64,000 nt of DNA, taken from Dastarcus helophoroides (lineage: Eukaryota; Arthropoda; Insecta; Coleoptera; Bothrideridae). Each line of letters starts with the position of its first letter. Within the stretch, counting starts at the first letter, position 1. A program made the translations under genes and the position numbers. The stretch is taken from NCBI GenBank assembly GCA_028583605.1, contig CM053336.1, forward strand, positions 25,033,004-25,097,003. Reading direction: 5' to 3'. Under the pieces are notes generated by a model that saw nothing but the letters and a program-made list of their open reading frames with translations, had not been told where the DNA came from and did not search any database. Below, one piece after another: positions 46,989 to 59,590 of this stretch.

Positions 46989-47339
46989 TTAAATTTAGGA
47001 GAAACAAAAGTGATACACAGGGTGTGATATTTAATAGTATTTTTACAAATTAAATTTAATTACCATCTTGTAACCTCCAAAATATTTTCGGGTTATCATC
47101 TCTAAATTATATTCATTATATTTATCGACATTTCTGAGCCTTTTTAAAGCACTCTGTACACTTGCACCTTGCTACCGCTTTACGTTACTTAATTAAATTT
47201 ATTTGCTTTCATAGGAATAAAATTATATTATTATTTAATGAAAACTGTATTGGAAGATAAAATGTATTTTATTACAAAGTTGTAATTAAACTATATAAAA
47301 ACACAAAAAAAAATATTTTTTTTAAATAAAATCCCCTCT
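46989..47339. other. hAT 3' non-coding part
   Basis: AT-rich sequence between the nested element and the hAT transposase stop. No gene. Confidence 0.4.
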
Positions 47340-49440
47340 ACGACCTTTTAAAGAAATAAAGTGTTCTATTATTTTTTCATCAAATTTGTCTATCCCCTGC
47401 ACCATAATTTTGTTGACAGACATCATCGCTAATGCATTTAAACGATCATTGTTCATAGAATTGCGTAAGAAACTTTTAATTGTTTTAAGCGTCGAAAAAC
47501 AGCGTTCTGACTCTGCAGTTGTCAGTGATGTTAAAATTATATTTAATAATTTTACTGTTTCAGAAAATGTTTCAGTTCAATTATTTTCTGACATAAATGA
47601 CAATAAATTAACGGCACCAATAATATCAACATAATCCGGTCTTGAATAAATAACTGTCAGATCTGTTTTCAATCGAGGCGCAGATACGTGTGGTTAAGCA
47701 GAAGTCACAGCTTCGAAAATACTAACTGGAAAAGTAGCTTCAAATCTTTTAAATAGTTGATTGTTAAATAGTTCAGCGGCTAGAATGTGTCCACGGTACG
47801 AAAATCACTCCCTCATTTGTGTTATGATTACGTCGCAGATTTCTTTGGCATACACACTTTTTTGTAAATGATCATCACTTCTTTTCCTTCTTCTAGTTAA
47901 ACAGTTTCTATTGACGCTTTTCTCAATGTCTTCTGTTTCATTTCTAATGGTAGAAATGGTGCTTTCAAAATTGACTATGTCTTTTTGCAGCTTTGCAGCT
48001 GTATACTGTTTTTATTTCTCAACTGAATTTGATTATAAAGAACGTCGACGTGTGGAAGAATTTTGTGAAACAACGTCAACCAAAACATAAATTCTATGTC
48101 TTCTAAAGCTCGTCTGAAGCCGGAAGCTTCATTTAAAGTTGCACCATTTGTACATCGTTCTTCTATTTTTTCAAATACTTCATTAGCTCTTCCCGGTTGT
48201 CATACCCAGTATTTACTATTCTAATATTATAATTCCACCTAGTTCCTGCCACATTGGACAATCTCTGTTTGACAATTTCTTCTAAGACATCACATCGATT
48301 AGACGATTTTGAAAAAAAAGCAGGAATAGAGCCAATAGATTATTAAAAAATACGCAAACTTTGGAATGTTGCGATGTAGCTTTCTGCATTATAAGATTAA
48401 GCTGGTGAGCATAACAGTGAACATAATGGGCATATGGATATTTTAATTTAATTTGAGTCTGCACTCCATTCATAGAGCCACTCATAACATTTGCACCATC
48501 GTAAGTTTGTGCAATTAATTTGTGAGGTGTTTGCAAAATTAAAGGGTCCAGTTTTTCTTCGATACATTCTTTGGCGGAATTGTCTTCAAGTCTTTTAAAT
48601 CCCCAAAAGTTCTCACAAATTGTACTATTACGTACATATCTAAATGTCAATACCAACTGACACCAATTAGTTACGTCTGTAGTATAGAATCAGTATAGAA
48701 TCTAATATTTCATTTTGTATGGTTTTTGATGTTCCCTGAAAAACGGTTGCAGTTTTTAAATGTTCTTGAAGGGTTACATCTAATTCAGCGAAAGAATCGA
48801 CAAGTTCCCTAAATATTCCACGATTTTTTGATTGTTCACTTTCATCATGACCTCTAAGTGCTAATTCGAATGCGCTGCAAAATTTTATGCGGGAAATAAT
48901 TCGTTTCAAAATATAACGATTTTTTCTAACTTTTTCATTATGTTCCATTATAAGTTGCCTATGAGCAGAATTAAGTTCAGCTATAATATTGACTTTTCCA
49001 AGTAAAGCGACCGCTGTGCAAGCATTAATATGACTATGCGATCCCTCATGTTTTTTAATTCTGACTGATAGATGAGTTAAATCTTTTATTCAGGTTCTAG
49101 CCCAACTTGAATCTGACGGTGAAGACCTCGATGGATTGTAAAAAAACACACGGAAAACAGTACAGCAAATTCGTTACATCGCAACGACATATCCAGTTAT
49201 TCTTCTTATAGGTATTTGTAGAAAAGTGTCTTGTTAACGCTCTTTTTTCAGATTTTTTTTCACACTTCTGTTCTAGTTTTAACATCGGCAAAGGACTACC
49301 TAGTTCCTTTATTTTTACTTTTTCTTCCAGTGGAAATTTACAAAAATCTTTTTTTAATAAAAAGCTGATACTGTTCATTTTAAGCAGAGAATTAAATCTT
49401 AAATCTAAAGGAAAATACTGAAACTGAAAAACATGCACCT
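47340..49440 (-). pseudogene. hAT transposase, TTF/ZMYM1-like, decayed
   Basis: Read from 49440 downward: a TTF-type zinc finger region (LTRHFSTNTYKKNNWICRCD ... CFPCVF), a helical block with HSHINACTAVALLGK and LKRIISRIKFCSAFELALRG, then FAELDVTLQEHL. Next comes the RNase H-like core, with KLIAQTYDGANVMSGSMNGV and YVHCYAHQLNLIMQK (conserved D-GA-VMSG and H-CYAH-LNL). Finally, at about 47600-47340, comes the dimerisation block ILLTSLTTAESERCFSTLK and NDRLNALAMMSVNKI. This is the order of hAT transposases related to ZMYM1-like proteins. Stops and frameshifts separate the blocks (for example at 48660 and 49095), so it is inactive. The plus-strand frame at 47386-47634 is its antisense. Confidence 0.85.
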
Positions 49441-50766
49441 CAAATTTTTACGCGTACTGTCAATGTCATCATTAGTAGTGGGTATTTATTCAGCGACTAT
49501 TTTCCCTATAATTAGAACGAAATCAACAAATTAATAATTAGACCCTAGAGTGGGTACTGCTATCTCTTTGTGAATAGCGGTACTATTAGCAGTTAGGCCT
49601 GTAAACGGCAGAATTAGTAATCGCAATCAGATCAGCTGGCACCTACGCATCTAGCATCATAAACCGTAAATACACACTCCAAACACTGTCTCGTACTCAC
49701 CATTTGGCAATAGCGCATAAGCGGGGTACGGCGTTCCCCGGGCTAGCTTTAACGTGGTGTTCGGTAGTTTATTTTTCCGTGTCCCGTGGAGACCGTTAAA
49801 AGGCATCACACGACAACCGCGCTAGGTGCATAATTCTGCGCGCACCAACGTATTTCAATTTCCTCATAATATATAATATAATGGAATAAAACCTTTGCGT
49901 ACTTTATTTCAAGTCACTCACAAGTATTAATTATTTAGTATATCATTACTTTGTGCTTAAAAATGAGATAAATCCAAATCTTTTACATTAAATAGAAAAG
50001 AATAGATCGCTCAGTTCACGAGGAGCGCGCGCTCTCGCGCTCTTTAAGACCAGCCGCCACTGCTGTGGCCTAATCAAGTTAAAGTACACAAAACAGTTGT
50101 GTACTTTACCTTAAATTGGTAAGATCGCAGTTGGAACGAAATATGTCGAATTTCTCCAATAACAAATGTCGACAATTTTTATATTTCAAATTTAAAGTTA
50201 AATAACTCTCAAAAAATAAGATCTAAGCCCACAAATTTAATTAACGCTTAGTTATTGCTTAACAAAAATAAAAAATAATATACTGGGTCTGCTATTTGAA
50301 TTTTTTGACAAAAATGTAATTTTGCGTTTGCTAACCACCCTGTATAATACCAAATACTATTTAAATAAAATTACATTAATTTTTAAGAAAAGGACATACT
50401 GTAATTATTTGCATAAAAAATAAATTGATTTAATTGTTTCTGGTCTTTCAAACGAGCTTCAAAGTCAAACTAAAATTTCAGGATTTTTTAAAATATCTTA
50501 AAAAGTGTTAATCGCAGACACCTATTGTTTAATAAATTAATAATCAACATTTTATATAGCATTTAAAAATGAAATAATATAAAAGCTGTTCTATTTAAAA
50601 AAAGGCAACTCAAGTGCACCAGCGCGTTTGTTAATACAATGTGTAGTATAGAATAATGTTTTAATGTGCGCCTTGTAGTAATATAACTTTATAGTAAAAA
50701 TTTTTTGTTACCGAAATAATTGTAGGAGCTACAGGGCTTTAACCTCCTAATGACTGACTGTGTATA

Positions 50767-52074
50767 TTACGCATATGTTAACCTTATTTTAAAAATATTC
50801 ATGTGTTTCAAAATTTCAACCTTTTTTTAAACTCAGGTTTGCACTTCTAATTTTTTTTTATTTAAACGAAATTTTCAGCTGAAACTTTAACTTTCGATCT
50901 TTTGAGACCTAATTTTTAATAGTTTTTATTCAACATTTTACAATACTTAACTTAGAAACGCCTACATTTTTTCGAAATTTTAGATTTAAACTTTGAAAGA
51001 TTTTTGAGTTTTACATCAAAATTGTTACCTTTTCATTTTGCTATATCAAATTTTAAATTCAATATTTCCATAAAAATAAATTTATAGGTATCGATTTTCT
51101 CAAAATTTTCAATTTAGCTAAAATGTCTTTTTTTTTGTTTAAAATTTTACTTTTTTCTAAAATCTTCTATTACACAGATTCAGTTTTTTACTTTTTATTC
51201 TAAATATTGAGCTTTGAAGTAAAAATTGTGTTGTTTAATTTTGTTTTAAATTTTAATCCTAGTCAAGAAATTTCTACTTGTTCTTTGGAAATTTCGAGTT
51301 CAACCACGGAACCTTTTTGTTATTGTAAAACTTTGGCTATTTGTTTTTCAATATTTTGATTGAAACTTTTTTTTTTTTAATTTTAATTAAAAAATTTGAC
51401 CTTAACCCAATGCTTCTTCAAAAATCGAAATTACAAATGAAAATGGAAACTTCTATTAAAATGTTTTTATTTCATCTTTAATATCAAATTTTGCCAATTT
51501 TGTCTTTGATTTAAAATTTGATGCTGTTCTGAAAAGTTGAAAATTCAGTTTTAAAAAAGTATGCCTAGAAAAATCTGGTCATTCTTACAAATATTAGGAA
51601 ATTTTAAATTGAATTTGAAAGATTTAAATGTTGAGACTAAAATTAAACGTTCGTGTTTCGATAATATAGCCAAAATGTCGGAGTTAGGGTTGGAAACTAG
51701 ACAAAAGTAAAAATTTTGCACATGGGCAGTAAAAGCCATAGGCGTTTTTTATTTTAATCATTTTACTTTTTCTTTAAATTTTGCAATCATGCTCTTTGAC
51801 TTTTGAGGTGACAAAAGTATGTCAACTATCGACATCAACAAAAAAGTACCAAAATCTTGGCAACGTGCCTGCAAATACCGCTATTTAGTATAACCCTAGT
51901 TATAAGGTAAACCAATCAAATTCAAGCACTATTTACTATCAAAAGTTTTATTATTAAAAGTTTTTTATAAAAATTTTATTATAACGAATTTACACTGAAC
52001 ATTAAAACAATAAACATTTAAATAATCCTTTTTTTCTTTCAAATACTTTTAACTTCTTGACATCTCTAATTATC
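50767..52074. other. AT-rich sequence with array-like patch
   Basis: From about 50790 to 51540 it resembles the low-complexity motif (AAATTTTAGATTTAAAC, TTTCTCAAAATTTTC). The rest is non-coding flank of the DCAF1 3' end. Confidence 0.45.
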
Positions 52075-52080
52075 TTTATT
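52075..52080 (-). terminator. Poly(A) signal of DCAF1
   Basis: AATAAA on the minus strand, 15 bases downstream of the stop codon (52097-52095). A further AATAAA lies near 51950. The short distance implies a very short 3' UTR if the first is used. Confidence 0.55.
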
Positions 52081-52094
52081 TCTCCCCCAAAGAA

Positions 52095-55000
52095 TTATAA
52101 TTGCCTAATCATCAATCTTATTAAATCAGAGTCATCTTTATCCTCATGATCTATTGGCTTTCCAACATCAAGTAATTGTATTACAGATTGGATCGGATGC
52201 GTACCATCTGGTCCCTCATTTCCTATAACCGCGATTTGGCTTTCAGAACTATTAAGGGCGAGGTCGAATATGTTTCTCATCACATTAACGCTAGCTAAAA
52301 GAAAGGAATCGTCAGCCAGCTGCTCAAAATTCGTACAAACGTACCTATTTTGGAATAATCCACGACATCCGCAGTTATAAAGTTTACAGGATATCTAGTC
52401 GCAATTGCTGAGACTTGTGGCAATGGTCTCAGGTAAATAACTTCTGAGGCAAAAGTAATATTACACTGATTTAGGAGAGGAACCGTTTGAAGCAAATTGT
52501 ACGTTCTTATGTCATAGATTTTTGTATTAGATATAATCTGCAAGAAAAGAGACGTTTAATATGTAATTAATTGTGATGTGAATATTTGAAAACATAATAG
52601 AATAAACAATCAGCAACTTAAGTAAAAATGCATTTTCAGAGCTATATTGCTAAATAGTTCCTTTCAGTTTCAAACAAATTAAATACTAAAGCCTTTTAGG
52701 CTAGGCTGCCTAAAGCTTTAGGCGCCACCTAGACTACGGCAACAGATAGAGTAAATTAGTGGTAAAATATCGAAGTTTGATATTGTCTTTTAAAATAAAC
52801 CTAAACCAGATAAAAATGCATAAAAATATTAAACAAAAAGCACAAAATTTGCCAACAAAGCATCAAGTAAGCAAATTAATTAATAAGTAATATTAATAAT
52901 ATTTTCATATATTATTTTACAATAAAAGTATCTATCTGTTATTAATTAATGCTTAAAAGAATTTGTAACTAAATATTTTCTCAAAATGTTCGTTGTAAAA
53001 TTATGTTTTCTGTCTGTAAAAATGTTTTTGTATGCAGAAAAACCTCGTTAGACATGTACACTGGTTATTGGAGCACATTTAAATTTCCCAAAATCCCACC
53101 ATTCAAAATTGTAAATATTTGAAACCCTTTATTCTTTATTGGAGTCTAAACCAACTTTTCTTTTATTTTTTGACCAATAAGTCATGGAATAGAATTTGCT
53201 GCAAATTCCAAATTTTTAATAATATTCTCGGATTTCACTAACGGTAGTTGCTGTTTTCTAAAAGTTGACCATTCTGACCTACAAATTTAAAATGAATTTT
53301 AATGAAAGTTTAATTGTGTACAAGTTCAGGTGTTTCTTTTAAAACTTCCTGACATTTTTGAACTGATTTGCTGTCTGTACCTTGAAATTCAAGTAACAAG
53401 ATTTTAGTGTCTCTATTAGCATGGTACACGGCAGCATCTGTCCAGTTCCAGTTTCAGTTTCCCATTATATTAAAATAGGTTCTAGGGGTAGCGGAATTTT
53501 AGGTCACCAACTCCTTAAAAAAATGTGCCCTCAATAGAGCTTTTGTGAATATATTTTTGCTATTTTTTATTAATTTATTAACCAGTGAATTCTCCAATCT
53601 TATACTTTCAGTTATGCGGTTAAGCTCATGACTAGAGACCGGATTTTAGGTACAATCAAATAGGGTAAAAAGGTGAGCAAAACGCTAGATTCGGGTAACA
53701 CAAATAGATAAAATAGGCATTAAAAAGGCAAAATACTCAAAAAAAGCATTAAAAGGTCAAAACCACAATTATTAGGAAAGGCATTTATTAGCCTTCTTGA
53801 CCATTATTTTATTCCCAACTACAAATTAATTTCCTTTTAATATTTTCCAAATATAAAATTTGTGTATCTTCGTGGCAATAAATATTTGAAATAAAAAAAT
53901 GTTTCACTATGATTACAGACACTAAGGTGCCAAATTACCAAACTGCGTCATTCGGTAACGAGATGTTGCTGTCATCATTAGTATAAATACAGCCAGATGC
54001 GTTCCTAAATGTTCAGCGGTTCAGTCGCTTGCGTGTCCAGTAGAATTTGGAGGCTCCCGGTTTTTTTTATGTTGAAATACGTAAGTAGTACAGTAGTCAG
54101 AAATCTTACAAAATAAGTTTACAACTTACAACAAAAGCAACTCGAAAAAAAAACAATATTGAAAGTGCAAACTTTGAATTGTAAAAAAAGTCCAAATTTC
54201 GGAGTACTTCAAAGTTTATACAAATTTTGAAAAATCGATATTTCGAAAGTACATGTAATACCTAAAATTTTACAAAATTTACAATTTTGAATTTTTAAGC
54301 GAACAAATAGAAAACATTAAAAATTAAAATCGAATTTTTGACAAGAAAAGTCGAAGGTTTTTATTAAAATACAAATGTTCCTGATCTTTCGGATTCACAG
54401 TCGAAATTTGTTACAAAAGCAAGAATCAAAATCAAAATTATAGAAAGTCCTTATTTAAAAAATAAACCGGAAAACATATAAATGTTTAAACTGAACATTT
54501 CTAAACAAAGTCAATATTTCCGCGATCAAAATTTCAAAATAAAATAAAAATTCCTGAACCAAAATCTGGTGTTTAAAATAATAATTTTAAGAAAAAAGTT
54601 AAGTACTGTGTTTGCTATTGTGAGAAAAAAGAAAATTCGACAAAAAACAATAATAAAAACTGTCTCGAAATCGCAAGCAAAGTCAATATTTCAAATTAAA
54701 ATTTAAAAATAAATAAAGATTCCTAATATAAATCTAAAATTTGAGGTTTTAAACTGAATTTTTAAGATAGTAATTAAAGATTGAAATACTGAATTTTTAG
54801 TAAATGACCTTTCAAATGAATCTACAGTTTCAAAATTATTTTTATTATCAGATTTTTGGGTTACAAGTAATAATTACAAAAAGACGATCAGTTTTCAAGT
54901 ATAAAGTAAAATATTCTTTGCATCGTCTTTTCGAAGTTTCGTTAATGCCATTCCTGCTGATTGGCATTTTCTTCTCTAGTTGCTTCTTACAGACGTCTAA

Positions 55001-58000
55001 GTTTTCAGTTACCTCTTTTTTGTTAAGGAATGGCAATCTTTTCTAGATTGCCCCAAACAACGATTGCATTAGATCTTAGTTTGTCAATCGCTGTTTGTGA
55101 CTTAACACTTACTACAAAACCATTGTAAAAATTAACGATAATTAAATTTAACATTTCGGGCAGCTCACCTCTCTACCCGTCGTCAGAAATAAAAATGATT
55201 TGAAATTTTTCTCTCTACAAAATTTATCTACTGAAAGAAATATTTCTGACAGTTTAAACTGTCAGAGAGGTGAACTGTTCGAAACGTTAAATTTAATTAT
55301 CATTTATTCCTATCGTTAATTTTTACAAGAGTTTTTAGGGTGTTTTTTAGTGAGTGTTAAGTAACAAAGAGCGATTGACAAACTACTAACGCAATCGCTG
55401 TTTGGGGCAATCTGGAAAAGATTGCCATTCTTTACCAAAAAAAGAGGTGACTGAAAATTTCGACGTCTGTGGCGAAGAAAATGCCAATCAGCAGGAATGG
55501 AATAGAGTAAAATATTCGAAAAAAAGATCAAAGTAAAACTTTTGACATTAAAAGGCCAAAGTTTCAGGTTTATTCAGAATTTTGCAAAAACAGGGCCAAA
55601 ATATTGAGAAACCGTGTCAAGATTAAAAAGTATTTACTTAAATTTTTAAGAGAAAACGAAATTTAGGGTTATATTCAGTATACTTAGAAGAAGCATAATA
55701 TTCTTAAAATTTCGAGTTTATTCTTGAATTTCTAGCATAAATCTTGCAATTTTTTTCCGAAATTTTGACTTTTAAATTTGAGATTTCATTTGAAGCCTAC
55801 ACGTTCTAAAAAAAGTCAAAATTTTGAGTTTAAAAGTTTAAACTTGAGAAACAAGGGCATATTTAAGAATGTTAAGCATATTTTTTTTAAATATTGTTAA
55901 AATTATTAATTTCAACTTTTTTTAAAATTTCTTTTTTTTTATTTGAAATTTCGACCTTACCTTTTAAATTTCATAAAAAATGTCAAATTTTGCGGCTTAA
56001 TCATCGCATTTGGAAAAAAAGTTAAATTTTTATGAAAGCTTAACCCTCATATAAACGACCTTTGAGATTTAAAATGAAATTTCAAGAAAATTGAAATTTG
56101 TAATATTCTTTTTGAAATGTTCGGATTTATAGGTTTAAATGGGGTATTTGAATATTATGTTGAATAAATAATATTTTACACTAAAAATTCATAATTTTTT
56201 TAAAGCTCTAATTTTAAGAAGACATTTTAAATAATTTTTGTAGGAATTTTTTTTTATAAATTTAGTTTAAAATATTGATTCTTTCGAGTTTTACACAAGA
56301 TTTAAGCATTTTTAATCCTCAGGACTTAAAATTCAGAATTTTTTTTATAACTTTTAACTAAATATTTTAACTCAAAGTTGTTAATTTAAATAGACATATC
56401 TTGATATTTTGATTTTGATTCGGAGAATTAAACTTTTCTTAAAAGTTTTAACTTCCAAGTGAAAACTTCGGAACAAAGTTTGATGTTTTAAATTTAATAA
56501 TAAAATTTTCGATTTTAGTTACCAAATTTCGTATTTAATTAGGATTTTTGTTACTTTTAATCAAGATATTTCGACTTTATATTTTGAAAAAAACTTGTTT
56601 TTTTAAATTATAGTCAAAATTTTAATTGGCACTGGCCAAAAATTCGGACATTTTTTAAAATATTTTGATTTTTCTCTATCGACATTTTTTTAGATTCTCT
56701 CTTTAAGAGGATAGTAAAGGATTTAAGAAACCTCAGCAATTTTTCTCCAAAATTTTGCTCGAAACTTCAGAATGAAACCTAAAGCAAAAGAAAACAACTG
56801 CCCGAAAGGAATTAGAGAGTTGGTAACAGGGAAAAGAAAACTAAGAAAAATATGGCTTTAAATTAGGCATCCCCAAGATAAGACAAAATTAAATAATGCT
56901 AGCCAACAACTCAAACAAGAAATTCAACAGATAAAAAAGAATCAATTAATTCCTACCTAGGGGAGTAAACGGGTGATAGTAATACCACATATTCTTTATG
57001 GAAAGCTGCAAAAGGACTAAAAAGACCAGTTATTCATTCGCCACCCATTAGACCAAAGAATGGCAAATGGGACAGGAGTAACGAGCAAAAAGCGAAAAAA
57101 TTTGCCTATAAGGCAACAGATATATTCAAGATGTATCTTGAAAACACTTTCAAATCTAATGAAAGCCAAGGCGATAAACAAATATGGGAAGCACCAGTTT
57201 AAATAAAAGGAGCAATTTCACCAACACCTTCTAAAGAAGTAGTGACTGAAATATAAAAAAAACAAACATCAATCCGAATAAAGCCTCAGGGTACAACCTA
57301 ATCACAGGTGAGATACTAAGAAAACTACTATGTACAGCTGTTGTTAAATTGACTAACCAGATCAATGATGTCTTTAGACTAATGTACGTGCCTCGACTAC
57401 GGAAAACGGCTAAACTAGTAATGATTGCTAAACCAATTATTGAAGCAAAAAATGTGATACCAACACATCAATTTGGTTTCAGAGGTGAGCACTCTACAAT
57501 TAATCAAGTGCATAGAATTACGGACATTACTGAAAAATCACTAGAAGAAAAGATAGTCTGTTCAACTACCTTTGTGATGTTGCTCAGGCTTTCGATACAG
57601 TTTAAAGGCATAAAGGACTAATATTTAAACTTAAAACCTATATGCCCAAACAATACCCTTAAATTATTTACTCTTATGAAAAAGATACTTTTGAATTAAA
57701 TAGGAAGACACCGATTTAGACCTAAGGGAAATAAGTGCAGAAGTCCAGCATGATAGCGCGTTGGGTCCGGTCCTTTACCTACTATACACGTGCGGCATAC
57801 CTGTTTTAGAACATAACACTATTGTCACCTTTGCTGACAGCACAGTCATATTGAAAGTAGAAAACACTATCGAAGAGGCAACCAACACATTGCAAATGGC
57901 ACTTAACAAAATATATGATTGCACTAATAAATGAAAAACCAAAATCAAATAAGAGAAAAATAAAAAATATACCTGTTACTATTAATAAGAGAAAAATACC

Positions 58001-59535
58001 ATATGCAAATACTGCAAAATACCTAGGTATAACATTAGATGCTCAACTATGTTGGAAGGCTCACGTTGAAAAGAAAAGGGAAGACTTGGCATAGGGTATA
58101 ACAAAATGTATTGGTTGATAGAAAGAAACTCCACTTTAAGTACATACCATAAGCTCTTACTTTATAAACAAGTACTAAGTTATGTATGGACCTACGGTTC
58201 CCAACTTCGAAGGTGCACCAAGAAAAGTAATATAGAAATAATTCAGAAATTTCAGAACAAAGTACCAAAGAATATAGTGCTACATCTTTTTTATGTATTT
58301 TTTTTATATTTTCCTAATTTATCAAAAAAACAATTTTTTCCATATCTAATTTTTGGTCCCCTATATTATTCATATTCTATGTAAAATAAACTAACCTCTT
58401 AATTTGTGAACTGTCATGAGGTGACGTTTTCAATAAATTTAAATATCACGTAGTCGCATTTCAAAAACCGTTTAAAAAATTGTCAACAAACCATAAAAAT
58501 TTAAAAATTTCCAAACTGGGCCGAAGAAATATTAAATAAATTGAAAGAAAACATAATATTTCCAGTCAATAAGGGTCTACCATGAAGAATAAGTGCCATA
58601 AATATTAATAATAAAAATATATTACCTAATTACGTAATAATAATTATTAAAAAACCAAAAATATTGTAACAAACTGTGAAATATTTAAACAGTTATTAGC
58701 ATAATTTTGATGAAAAAGTGTAAATGTTTTAAAAATTTTGTTGCCAATTTTGACAAAAAATCTTTTAATATTAAATACTCATTCGTGTATCTAACAATCT
58801 AACATTGGAAATAACTCCTATATTTACGCACACTATCCGTTTTAAAATATTCAACTTCTAGAAAAGTCTAGAACGTACACTTGCGTATGAGTCATGGGAA
58901 AGTCGTCCTTAGTAAAGCTCTTACAATGTTCTGAGAATTGTGTAATTTAAAGGGAATCGTGCACGTTACGATTATTAATAAATATTTCAATACTATACAG
59001 TTTGTTATAATATTTTGAGTTTTTTAATAACAATTATTGCTTTTTTAGGAACTTTATTTTTTATTATTGAAAGTTATGGCACTTGCATCGCCTACTATAA
59101 TTCTTTTGTTTAAAAATAAAAAATTAGTTCATTTAATTCACTTTACCATAGTTGAAGTATGGCATGTCATAAATAAAATTAATCATAAAAATATGCCAAA
59201 TTCGAAAATGATAAAATTAAATATTACGTTTATAAGAAATAACAAAGTGGACATAATTTTCTCGGAAACAGTTAAATTTAGAAAAAAAAATTGTACACTA
59301 GTGAAAAGGCATTAAAAAATAAATAATTACATTGTTAAATTTTTTTTAATCGAACTTTAAATAAACAAGTTACGGCTGATTTTTAAAAATGGCGATTTTT
59401 AGGTTTTTCTAAATAAAATCAAGATGAATTGGAATTCAATTGTATTCTCAGTGGAATCATGTTAAGTATTAAATTCTGCACTACTATTCCCATTTAAGCA
59501 ATAACCATAATGCTTAAAATCCGGTCTCTATTCAT

Positions 59536-59590
<55 letters not shown>

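Larger units (their letters stand above)
45637..50062 (-). mobile_element. hAT transposon with 8-bp target duplication
   Basis: The ends are CAGTGGCGGCTGGT at 45637 and its complement ending at 50062, flanked on both sides by CTGTGGCC (45629-45636 and 50063-50070). An 8-bp target duplication and CA-G-G ends are diagnostic of hAT elements. It encodes a decayed transposase on the minus strand and was later hit by the element at 45735-46988. The perfect duplication shows the insertion into the outer element is structurally clean. Confidence 0.9.
44699..50766. mobile_element. Outer long-TIR element, split by a hAT insertion
   Basis: Left end TATACAAGGTGAGTCATTAG and right end (complement) TATACACAGTCAGTCATTAG. 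Arms correspond for some 400 bp through CTGTAGCTCCTACA, TTTTTTTAAATAGAACA and an ACAATAGG-GTCTG block. Without the inserted DNA (45637-50070) the element is about 1.6 kb. No coding frame of its own is recognised. TTTAAATAGAACACCCTATAT also appears in similar form in the element at 19585-21330, hinting at a shared superfamily. Confidence 0.7.
53633..59530. mobile_element. Possible hAT-type element or two facing ends in intron 4
   Basis: Left end TAGAGACCGGATTTTAGGTA (53633) and right end (complement) TAGAGACCGGATTTTAAGCA (59530) face each other. The flanking octamers CTCATGAC and TTCATCAA agree at five positions, suggestive of a decayed 8-bp target duplication. A TATA-like TATAAATACAGCC with a GTTCAGTCGC-type start region lies at about 53981. 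No transposase of its own is recognised and the interior contains later insertions, so the pairing is tentative. Confidence 0.4.

Noticed and set aside
47386..47634. 82-codon plus-strand frame
   Set aside because: It is the antisense of the hAT dimerisation region, which matches a known family on the minus strand.
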